Shown: positions 28,007 to 35,970 of the stretch, in pieces
Layout: each line of letters begins with the position of its first letter
How positions within the stretch are numbered: position 1 is the first letter of the stretch
NCBI RefSeq assembly: GCF_000613925.1
Contig: NZ_BAJX01000004.1
Location: 62,001-126,000, forward strand
Source: Prevotella histicola JCM 15637 = DNF00424
GTDB taxonomy: Bacteria; Bacteroidota; Bacteroidia; Bacteroidales; Bacteroidaceae
Direction: 5' to 3'
DNA: 64,000 nt
Notes under the pieces: generated by a model
Databases searched by the model: none
What the model was told of the DNA's origin: nothing
The model's input: only the letters and a program-made list of their open reading frames with translations
Made by a program: the position numbers and the translations under genes

Positions 28007-28843
28007 TTATTGTTCACAATGCTCCTGTTGTACGGTTTTTCTTATGAACCAAAGTGATATCAGTAGACCGATGACAGCGGAGATAACTGATGCTTCTGCA
28101 CCGAAAGAGCCTCCTGTGAGCCATTGAGGACCGCTTATTTCGGGTGTGATAACACTTGTTACATTGTCTTCACCTGACACAGGGAAGCCTAAAATATTAC
28201 CTTGTGTGTAGTTCCATATCCAATGGATGCCTATGGGTAACCATAGATTCTTGTTGTATGCATAGGCTGCGCCGAGTAAAGAACCTGCCTCTATGGCTAT
28301 AGCAATAGACGACCAGAGGGTTGCATTATCGTTGAATATATGCAATCCACCAAAGATTAAGGCTGAAATAACCAATGCAGCCCATAGGTTCCATCGTCTG
28401 TTTATTATGCGGAAGAGGAAACCTCTGAAGAAAATTTCCTCTGATACAGCTACAAGGAAGAATAAAGCAAAGGAGAAGAGTTGTTTTTCCCAGTCGAATT
28501 GTATGCTTTTTATATGGTAACAACCGCATAGTGACATTGTTGCTGTTACTATAATAAAGTAGGAGAAGCCGATTAAAAGGCCTTTTCCTATGCTTGAAAT
28601 ATCTTTTCTCGGAGCTATTTTACAGGCATCATTGCCTTCTACGTATCTCGTTAAAAGGCTATATAACAGTAGAAGAACAGCTGCCGTAATAAGGAATATT
28701 GGTATGTTTATCAGGTAAGAGTTATATTCTGATGCCGTATATACTCCAAATGCTTGTATAGTTGAGCCGATGATTAGGAGAAGAATACCGCCGATTACGA
28801 AGATAATGTCTCTCCATAATTTGATGTTTTTATGATCTTTCAT
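28007..28843 (-). CDS. CPBP-family intramembrane protease
   Basis: This 278-residue membrane protein has about eight hydrophobic segments. The CPBP (Abi/CAAX protease-like) signature is clear: VSEEIFFRGFLFRII near residue 135 holds the EExxxR motif, and GGLHIFND near 165 holds the second conserved His. IGIHWIWNYTQGNILG near 215 gives the third motif (HxxxN). Bacterial members cleave or process membrane peptides, but this one's substrate is unknown. The neighbouring deoC starts 55 bp downstream. Confidence 0.85.
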   Translation of the reverse strand: MKDHKNIKLWRDIIFVIGGILLLIIGSTIQAFGVYTASEYNSYLINIPIFLITAAVLLLLYSLLTRYVEGNDACKIAPRKDISSIGKGLLIGFSYFIIVTATMSLCGCYHIKSIQFDWEKQLFSFALFFLVAVSEEIFFRGFLFRIINRRWNLWAALVISALIFGGLHIFNDNATLWSSIAIAIEAGSLLGAAYAYNKNLWLPIGIHWIWNYTQGNILGFPVSGEDNVTSVITPEISGPQWLTGGSFGAEASVISAVIGLLISLWFIRKTVQQEHCEQ

Positions 28844-28853
28844 ACTGTATAGG

Positions 28854-29186
28854 TTACTTGTTTTTATTTAACTTAGGGTTGTTTATGTGTCTGTTTTTGT
28901 CTCTTTTAGTCTTTTTCTCTATGCTTTTTTGAAGCTCATCGGTAAGGTTTACACCCGTTTGATTGGCTAAACAGAGCAGAACCCACAGCACATCTGCCAT
29001 CTCTTCTCCTAAGTTAGACTTCTCACCAGGCTTAAAACTCTGGTCTCCATAGGTACGAGAAATGACACGAGCTAGCTCTCCAACCTCTTCTGTAAGGCAT
29101 GCCATGTTGGTCAACTCGCTGAAATAACGAACGCCATATAGCTTTATCCACTGGTCAACGGCCTCTTGTGCTTCTTGTATTGTCAT
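28854..29186 (-). CDS. MazG-like nucleotide pyrophosphohydrolase
   Basis: This 110-residue protein has the all-alpha NTP pyrophosphatase pattern: the ACLTEEVGELARVI helix (EExxE) and LGEEMADVLWVLLCLAN (ExxD), which bind magnesium. The C-terminal tail is basic. It would hydrolyse nucleoside triphosphates, perhaps as house-cleaning. It sits 10 bp before the CPBP gene, in the same direction. Confidence 0.88.
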   Translation of the reverse strand: MTIQEAQEAVDQWIKLYGVRYFSELTNMACLTEEVGELARVISRTYGDQSFKPGEKSNLGEEMADVLWVLLCLANQTGVNLTDELQKSIEKKTKRDKNRHINNPKLNKNK

Positions 29187-29284
29187 ATTGTTTGTTCTGT
29201 TTTATATGTCTTTATGGAGGTGAATGCTATTGATTTCTTATCATTTAATGTGCTCTTATAGCGATAAAAAGGTGAAAAATAGCA

Positions 29285-29737
29285 CTATTCCTTGTTCTTT
29301 GTATCCATGCAAATGGTGACAGGACCATCATTTAACAGCTCTACCTTCATGTCTGCACCGAACTCTCCTTCACCTACAGGTTTGCCTAATAGCTCGCTTA
29401 AAGTGGCACAGAAGTGATTATAAAGCGGTATAGAGACTTCGTGTCGGGCTGCATGTATCCAGCTTGGACGGTTCCCTTTCTTGTAACTTGCCATGAGTGT
29501 AAACTGTGATACGACAAGTATTTCACCGTTAATGTCCATGATGCTTCTGTTCATAATGCCGTTTTCATCGTTGAAAACACGTAATCCTATCACTTTCTTT
29601 GCTAACCAATCGGCATCTTCTGTTGTGTCATCTTCTCCAATACCTACAAGTATTAGATAACCATCTTGTATGGTTGACTTTGTTGATCCGCCTATTGTTA
29701 CGGATGCATGGGTGACACGTTGAATGACAATTCTCAT
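29285..29737 (-). CDS. dtd: D-aminoacyl-tRNA deacylase
   Basis: Dtd removes wrongly attached D-amino acids (and Gly) from tRNA. The 150-residue protein has the two active-site motifs, SQFTLMASYKKGNRP near residue 80 and NDGPVTICMD near the end (the Gly-cisPro GP pair). The frame opens 5 codons earlier (29752), but MRIVIQRV at 29737 is the normal start. It follows uvrC with a gap of 18 bp, so it is probably in the same transcript. Confidence 0.95.
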   Translation of the reverse strand: MRIVIQRVTHASVTIGGSTKSTIQDGYLILVGIGEDDTTEDADWLAKKVIGLRVFNDENGIMNRSIMDINGEILVVSQFTLMASYKKGNRPSWIHAARHEVSIPLYNHFCATLSELLGKPVGEGEFGADMKVELLNDGPVTICMDTKNKE

Positions 29738-29755
29738 AGGACAAATGTACAATAT

Positions 29756-31601
29756 TTATTTTGTTCCATCCTCATTGGGGTGGAAATAATTGTAAACAAT
29801 GGCTGATTTACTTGCACCTATAGCTTCTGTAAGTAGTTGGATATCAGCTTCTTTTACTCTATTTACGGTCTTAAACTGTTTGATAAGTGCTTCTTTGGTC
29901 TTTGGTCCAATACCTCTTATGTCGTCTAACTCGCTGTGTAACTGATGTTTAGAACGTTTATCTCGGTGGAAAGAGATAGCAAAACGGTGCACCTCATCCT
30001 GTATTTGTGTGAGTACTTTGAACAGTTCGCTTTTGACATCTATGCCTATTGTTTGTGGTGGGAAGCCATATAATAGTTCGTTTGTGCGGTGACGATCGTC
30101 TTTAGCAAGGCCTGCTATAGGAATGTTGAGGTGGAGTTCGTCCTCAACAACTTCTCTTACCACTTCCATCTGCTTTTCCACCGTCCGTAATGATAAGGTC
30201 GGGCAGGGGAGTACCTTCTTCTTGCATCCTAGAGTAGCGTCTCCTGACAACTTCCTGCATGCTGGCGTAATCGTCAGGGCCCACAACTGTCTTGATATTA
30301 TACTTGCGGTAGTCTTTCTTTGAGGGCTTCATTCCTTTGTAAACAATACATCCTGCTACTGCATCTGTACCTGATATATTGGAGTTATCAAAGCATTCTA
30401 TCTGGTAAGGAAGCTTTGGTAGCTTCAATTTTTGCTGTAATTCACGCATCAGACGGGTCTGCTTTTGCTCTGGATTCAGCTTTTCCGTTTGTTTTAATCG
30501 GTCGAATTTATATTGTTTGGCATTCATTTCTGAAAGCTCAAGGAGGTGGCGTTTGTCTCCCCTTTGTGGTATAAAGAACTCTGCTCCTTTTACTTTGAAG
30601 TCTAATTCGAATGGTACTATAATCTCTTTTGCCGTACTATTGAAACGTCCACGGATCTCAAGTATGGCTTCATTGAGTAACTCTTCATCGGTTTCATCGA
30701 GCTTTCTCTTGTATTCATAAGTGAAACTTTGATTGATAGCACCGTTCTTTACGTGGATATAATTGATGAAAGCGTTCTTCTTACTATCGTCATCTACAAT
30801 TGTAAATACATCAACATCTGTGATATTATGGCTAACAATTTCGCTCTTTGCAGCGAAGTTATCGAGAGCAAGGTAGCGTTGTTTGCATAATTCCGCATCC
30901 TCAAACCTTAGTTCTTCTGCGTATTTCTCCATTTGTTTTTTGAGCAGTTTCTGAACTTCACGAGTGTTACCTTTCAGAACTTCTCGGGCTTGTTTGATAG
31001 CTTCTTGGTAGTCTTCGTAGCTTTGTTTGTTGATACATGGAGCTCCACAGTTGTGTAGATGATATTCTAAACAAGGCTTGTATTTACCTTGTTCTATGCC
31101 TTCTTTTGTAATAGGGAAGCGGCAAGTGCGTGGTTTGTATACCTTTTTAATAATGTCTAATATGGCATACATACTACTGATATGGCTATAAGGACCGTAA
31201 AAAGTGCCATACCGCTTGTTGATATTTCGGGTTTTGAATATTCTAGGAAAGTACTCGTTGGTTATGCAAATGCTTGGGTATGTTTTGCCATCTTTCAACA
31301 AAACATTATATTTTGGCTTGTATTGTTTGATGAGTTGATTCTCTATCAAAAGGGCATCTTCCTCGGAATTAACGACGGAATAGGATATATCATGAATCTT
31401 TGAGACGAGAACTTTTGTCTTAAAGCGATCTACCTCCTTGTAGAAATATGAAGAAACGCGCCGTTTAAGATTCTTAGCTTTCCCTACATAGATAATGTTG
31501 TGGTCTGAATCATAGTACTGATAGGTGCCAGGTTTCTCTGGCATACTCTGTACAATGGCCTTTAAATGGGTTAAACGGTTTATGTTTTCTTTTTTAATCA
31601 T
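29756..31601 (-). pseudogene. uvrC: Excinuclease ABC subunit C, frameshifted
   Basis: UvrC makes both incisions in nucleotide excision repair. The GIY-YIG domain is at the N-terminus (PGTYQYYD, NIIYVGKAKNLKRRVSSYF), then the UVR motif, the RNase H-like nuclease (YQIECFDNSNISG) and C-terminal HhH (LDDIRGIGPKTKEALIKQF). The frame breaks near 30172-30178, within the conserved GGKGQMEVV segment, which appears as GGKAD in the first frame. The rest continues in another frame, consistent with a net gain of one base or loss of two. Both halves are well conserved. Confidence 0.88.
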
Positions 31602-31641
31602 TTGTCGTAACTCCTCTGTACTAGGGCTTTATAAGGTGTTT

Positions 31642-31657
31642 GGTTTCACGTGAAACA
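31642..31657. promoter_or_regulatory. parS-like centromere site 1
   Basis: GGTTTCACGTGAAACA holds the perfect palindrome GTTTCACGTGAAAC (31643-31656), matching 15 of 16 bases of the common chromosomal parS consensus TGTTTCACGTGAAACA bound by ParB. It is in the gap between uvrC and apt. Confidence 0.8.
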
Positions 31658-31807
31658 TGAAGAGAGGGCGTTGAAACAATAGCTGCTTATGCTGTGCTGC
31701 GTTTGTATATTTTGATTTGTATGCCCCAAACTCCTATGGATGTATAGGAAAAGTCTTTCCTCTCTTACCGTATAGTCTTATCTTTTATTCAGCAGTTTGT
31801 GATCTCT

Positions 31808-31960
31808 CATCTTGCAAGGCTTTATCTTTTATCTTGCAAAACTTCATCTTTTATTTTTCAAGACTTTATCTTTCATTTTACAGGACTTCATCTTTTATTT
31901 TACAAACTTGTATCTTTTGTTCAACAAACTCTACTCTTTCGGCTTCGCAAAGTTATCTTT
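31808..31960. repeat. Degenerate 22-bp repeat array
   Basis: About six to seven units of 22 bp, of the form TTTTATCTTGCAAAACTTCATC, run through the apt-uvrC gap. The frame (T4, 7 bp, A-rich, 7 bp) is that of the composite repeats, but the cores differ and no TGTAAC module is seen. It makes a long unreal open frame on the plus strand. It sits downstream of apt, a typical site of the family. The rest of 31658-32141 is AT-rich with no gene. Confidence 0.5.
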
Positions 31961-32141
31961 TCTATACTGAAAGCCAGATATCCTATGCGGTAATTCTATA
32001 CCTTTTATTATATTAAGCACAATCTCTTGTTTCGCAATCTTATTGTTTTGGTGTTGTGAAAGCTGTTCTTTTGTTTTGCAAGACTTGATCTTTCTTTTTG
32101 CGAAGGTGTGCTTATTGCCTATTGGCTGTTTCTTGTTTCTT

Positions 32142-32672
32142 TTAGAATTGTAGGAGAGACGTTATCTCTATGTCGTCATCGAACAGCTCACGGCTGTGTG
32201 GAAATTCTTCGTGTAGTTCAATGATGAAGTTACAATAAACCTTCTTTGGATGGAATTTTTTCACGAGATCGCATGCCGCTTTCATTGTTCCTCCCGTTGC
32301 AAGTAGGTCGTCGTGTAAGAGAATAATATCATTTTCGTTGATTGCATCCTTATGGATTTCTATGGTGTCTGTACCATATTCCTTTGCATAAGTTTCTTGT
32401 ACGGTCTCGCAAGGGAGCTTTCCTGGCTTCCTACATAGTACCACTCCAGCACCAAGTCGGGTTGCTACGGCTGATGACATTACGAATCCGCGACTCTCAA
32501 TACCGACGATTTTGGTCACACCTTTATCCTTATAGAGGTCAACCATTTGGTTTGTGATTTCCAAAAGGGCCTCTGGTGACTTGAATAGGGTGGTCACGTC
32601 GCGGAAGTTTACTCCTTTGATAGGCCAATCAGGGATACATCTTAGATTGTCTAATAATAGTTGTTTGTTCAT
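32142..32672 (-). CDS. apt: Adenine phosphoribosyltransferase
   Basis: Apt salvages adenine to AMP using PRPP. The 176-residue protein shows the substrate segment VGIESRGFVMSSAVA, CRKPGKLPCETV, and the PRPP-binding motif ILLHDDLLATGGTM near residue 120. The frame is open from a TTG two codons earlier, but the ATG at 32672 (MNKQLLLDNLRCIPDWP) fits the family. It is flanked by both parS-like sites. Confidence 0.95.
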   Translation of the reverse strand: MNKQLLLDNLRCIPDWPIKGVNFRDVTTLFKSPEALLEITNQMVDLYKDKGVTKIVGIESRGFVMSSAVATRLGAGVVLCRKPGKLPCETVQETYAKEYGTDTIEIHKDAINENDIILLHDDLLATGGTMKAACDLVKKFHPKKVYCNFIIELHEEFPHSRELFDDDIEITSLLQF

Positions 32673-32706
32673 TTTCAATGTGTTATGTAGTTATTCTTTG
32701 TGCTCT

Positions 32707-32722
32707 TGTTTCACGTGAAACT
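32707..32722. promoter_or_regulatory. parS-like centromere site 2
   Basis: TGTTTCACGTGAAACT matches 15 of 16 bases of the parS consensus, with the perfect palindrome at 32708-32721. It lies in the gap between mnmG and apt, about 1.07 kb from site 1. Confidence 0.82.
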
Positions 32723-32766
32723 ACGTCCTTTGCGTTGCGCAGAGCCTTATATTATTTTTCTATATA

Positions 32767-34637
32767 TTATCGTCCCATCAATACTAAGAGCACATTTATG
32801 TCGCTTGGGCTAACCCCTGGTATGCGACTTGCCTGTGCTAAAGTCTCTGGTTGTACGTGTTCTAATTTCTGACGGCACTCTGTTGAGAGGTCATGAAGCT
32901 CACTATAGTTGAAGTGTCCTTTGATTTTTATATCTTCAAGGCGGTGCATTTTTTCAGCAAATACACGTTCTCTATCAATGTAACCCTTATACTTCATTTT
33001 AATTTCAGCAGCCTCTGATATCTCTTCTATACGATTGGGGGATGCTTCTATAGCTTCTTTCAGACTTGGAATCACCTCTGATAGGTTCTTGAAATTGACT
33101 TGTGGACGTGCCACGAGATCGGTTATCTTCATTGAACCTTTGATGGGTGCAGAACCTATTCTATCGAGGAAACTGTTAACAATATTGGGCTTAACGACTG
33201 TATTATCACAGAAGTTAAGGATGCGATTGATGTTCTTTTCCTTTTGTATCCACCAGTCATAACGGTCACGTTTGGCTATACCTATATTATAAGCACGCTC
33301 TGTTAGGCGAGCATCTGCATCATCTTGGCGTAGCAATATACGGTATTCGGCACGTGAAGTGAACATGCGATAGGGTTCATCTACACCTTTTGTTGTTAGG
33401 TCATCTATGAGTACTCCGATGTAACTTTCGTCCCTATTCATGATGAAAGGCTCATTGCCACTGCAGAGTAGGGCAGCATTTATACCTGCAACTGTCCCTT
33501 GTCCGCCAGCTTCCTCATATCCTGTTGTGCCGTTAACCTGCCCTGCGAAGAACAGTCCTTCAATGATTTTCGACTCTAATGAGTGCTTTAATTGTGTCGG
33601 ATCAAAGTAATCATACTCTATAGCATACCCCGGTCGATATATCTTTGCATCGCGTAATGCAGAGATTTTATGTATAGCTTCAAGCTGAATTTCCCAAGGC
33701 ATACTTGACGAAAAGCCATTGAGATACATCTCATTGGTGTCTGTTCCTTCAGGCTCCAAGAAGAGTGGATGACTGTTTTTGTCGGGGAATGTAACGAGTT
33801 TTGTCTCTATTGAAGGGCAATAACGTGGTCCTGTACTTTGGATCTGACCATTGAATAGAGCGAATCAGCCAATCCACTGCGCAACACTTCATGTACTTCT
33901 TCGTTCGTGTTACATGTCCAACAAGGCAGTTGTGGTAGCTTCCGTTGTGGTCCAAAGAAGGAAAACTGGTGATAATCGGTCTCTCCTGGCTGCGGTTCCA
34001 TATCCTCGAAGTGTACCGAACGGCGATCAATACGCACAGGAGTACCTGTCTTCATGCGCTCAGATGTGATGCCATGGCGTGTGATACTCTCTGTAAAATG
34101 GTGTACAGCAGGCTCTGCACAGCGTCCACCTTCCACTTTTCGTTTACCAATATGCATCAGTCCGTTGAGGAAAGTACCAGCTGTGATTACCACAGTACGG
34201 GCATATATCTCTATTCCCCATATTGTTCTGATACCTAATACCTTACGATCCTTTACCAATAGTTCGTCTGCTTGGTCCTGAAAGATGTCAAGGTTATCCG
34301 TATGGTCGAGTATAGTACGCCATTCCCAGATGAATTTTCCACGGTCACATTGTGCTCGTGGACTCCATACTGCAGGTCCTTTAGAGCGGTTCAGCATACG
34401 GAATTGTATCGCTGTAGCGTCCGTAACGAGTCCCATATAGCCTCCAAGAGCATCTATCTCTCTGACTATCTGTCCTTTAGCTATACCTCCTACAGCTGGA
34501 TTACAGCTCATTTGACCAATCTTATTCATGTCCATTGTTATCAAACAAGTCCTTGCACCCATGTTTGCAGCTGCTGTTGCAGCCTCACAACCTGCGTGTC
34601 CACCGCCGATAACAAGTACATCATACTTGAATTTCAT
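32767..34637 (-). pseudogene. mnmG: tRNA uridine-5-carboxymethylaminomethyl modification enzyme, frameshifted
   Basis: MnmG (GidA) works with MnmE to modify the wobble uridine of several tRNAs. The FAD motif VLVIGGGHAGCEAA is at residues 6-19, followed by MSCNPAVGGIAKG and TGTPVRIDRR. The frame breaks near 33860: the first frame runs off after GLADS, while the family sequence (PLFNGQIQSTGPRYCPSIE) continues after a one-base loss. The C-terminal part carries GTTGYEEAGGQG and FTSRAEYRILLRQDDAD. Start 34637 is preferred over 34664 because a -7 box lies between. It is commonly found near the replication origin. Confidence 0.88.
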
Positions 34638-34647
34638 CGTTCTTTTA

Positions 34648-34655
34648 CAAAAGTA
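34648..34655 (-). promoter_or_regulatory. -7 box of mnmG
   Basis: On the minus strand TACTTTTG ends 11 bp before the ATG at 34637. The -33 element is not clear. Confidence 0.5.
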
Positions 34656-34761
34656 TAGGGGCATAATACCCCTAATTTATACCGACACAAAATTAAGAAA
34701 TAAAATCGAATTACACCTATATTATAAGTAGAAAAGTTCCTTTGTAAACCTCTCTAATCTC

Positions 34762-35574
34762 TTAATTCAGCAACCATGCGATACCCAAACCGATGTTACT
34801 GTATTTTGAAAACTCGTTGAAGGATATGTCATAGTATGCGTTTATGTGTAGCCGTGGTGTAACCTTATAATCCAGTCCAAACTCACTCATAAAGTTAAAG
34901 TGACTATCTTTCCCTGGTTTTGCCCAATCATCCTGTCTCTTTGAGTTATATCGATTATAGCTTTCTACGAAGAAACTCCACTTGTCAGTAGGTTGATAAG
35001 TGAGGTTTGCACCGAAGAAAAGGTCAGGACTTTCAGTGTCTCCATCCCATTCTCCTCCCATATCATATCCTAATGTGAGCTTACTACTCAGTTCGTTTTC
35101 GAACAATAGGTGTGCTAGGAAGCCTACATGCTTTGGCAGATAGTGGGCATGACTGCCCCCAGGGATGAGCACTGTACCCATAAAAGCGACCTTTGGAAAT
35201 ATCTTTCCACCCTCATAAACCTTGATTTTAGTACCAATAGAGGCATTGGCTATACCACCAAAATTACCGTCAGGTGTATGAGTAAGACATTCATCTATCT
35301 GCAATCTCACTTCTGCCTGTGGGGTTAATCCGAGTCGGAACATAGATGTGTTAATAGTGAAAGTATGTGCATGTTCACCGTTTCTTCTGTCCCATTCAAG
35401 TCCAATACCAGTCTCCCAGTCAATCTTTCCTTGAGGCATTATGCTGACACCTGTCGTTGCACCGGGTGCATCAGGCGAGAAATCCTCTGTCTCTTGTGCC
35501 ATGGATTGAAGTGGGATGAGTGTGAGAAGTAGCAGATATAATGCTATTTTCAAGCTTTTTGTCTTAGAGGTCAT
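34762..35574 (-). CDS. Outer-membrane protein, phenol-degradation (MetA)-like
   Basis: A signal peptide (cleaved near QSMAQ, residue 26) precedes 245 residues of beta-barrel pattern. The TGVSIMPQGKIDWETGIGLE start, the NTSMFRLGLTPQAEVRLQ stretch and the last strand ending in GLGIAWLLN fit the Phenol_MetA_deg/transporter-like outer-membrane family. It probably forms a small channel, but the substrate is unknown. Upstream (35669-35676) TATCTTTG on the minus strand is a possible -7 box with a leader of about 95 bp. Confidence 0.75.
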   Translation of the reverse strand: MTSKTKSLKIALYLLLLTLIPLQSMAQETEDFSPDAPGATTGVSIMPQGKIDWETGIGLEWDRRNGEHAHTFTINTSMFRLGLTPQAEVRLQIDECLTHTPDGNFGGIANASIGTKIKVYEGGKIFPKVAFMGTVLIPGGSHAHYLPKHVGFLAHLLFENELSSKLTLGYDMGGEWDGDTESPDLFFGANLTYQPTDKWSFFVESYNRYNSKRQDDWAKPGKDSHFNFMSEFGLDYKVTPRLHINAYYDISFNEFSKYSNIGLGIAWLLN

Positions 35575-35970
35575 TATTGTTCTGTTGCTTTGATAAAGAG
35601 ATATAAACTCCAGAGTTTAAGATGATCCCTTATTGTTAATCTTCTATTAAATGGTTTTTTATCCTCGACAAAGATACGTAAACTTTACTTATAGTCTGTG
35701 TTTTTTCAAATGAAATATTATGAGTTGCGTTTTTTTCGTCATAAAGAAAAATGTTTCTTTTCGTTAAAATAACGCATGTTTTTCTGCTAAAGATATCCGT
35801 TTTCTTTGCTTTTTGGTATCGGTTGATGGTCGGATTTCATTTTTATTACTATCTTTGCAGACCCAATCCCTGATTTCGAGCAGGGTAATGTACATATATA
35901 CTCATAATAAAATGGCTATGCTTTGCATAATATAAGATAGCAAGTTGTGCCCAAACTATTAAAACTAAGA
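35575..35970. other. AT-rich gap between divergent gene blocks
   Basis: This 396-bp gap separates the minus-strand block (to 35574) from the plus-strand block. It holds possible -7 boxes on both strands, at 35669-35676 (minus) and 35850-35857 (plus), and a short hairpin CCCTG/CAGGG near 35866-35885. It is rich in T and A runs. No gene or clear DnaA-box cluster is seen. Confidence 0.5.
35850..35857 (+). promoter_or_regulatory. -7 box of the GH84 gene
   Basis: TATCTTTG lies 113 bp before the ATG at 35971, giving a long leader. A -33 match is weak. Confidence 0.5.

Noticed and set aside
31717..32016. 99-codon open frame on the plus strand in the apt-uvrC gap
   Set aside because: It is made by the degenerate 22-bp T-rich repeats, has low-complexity content and no start context.
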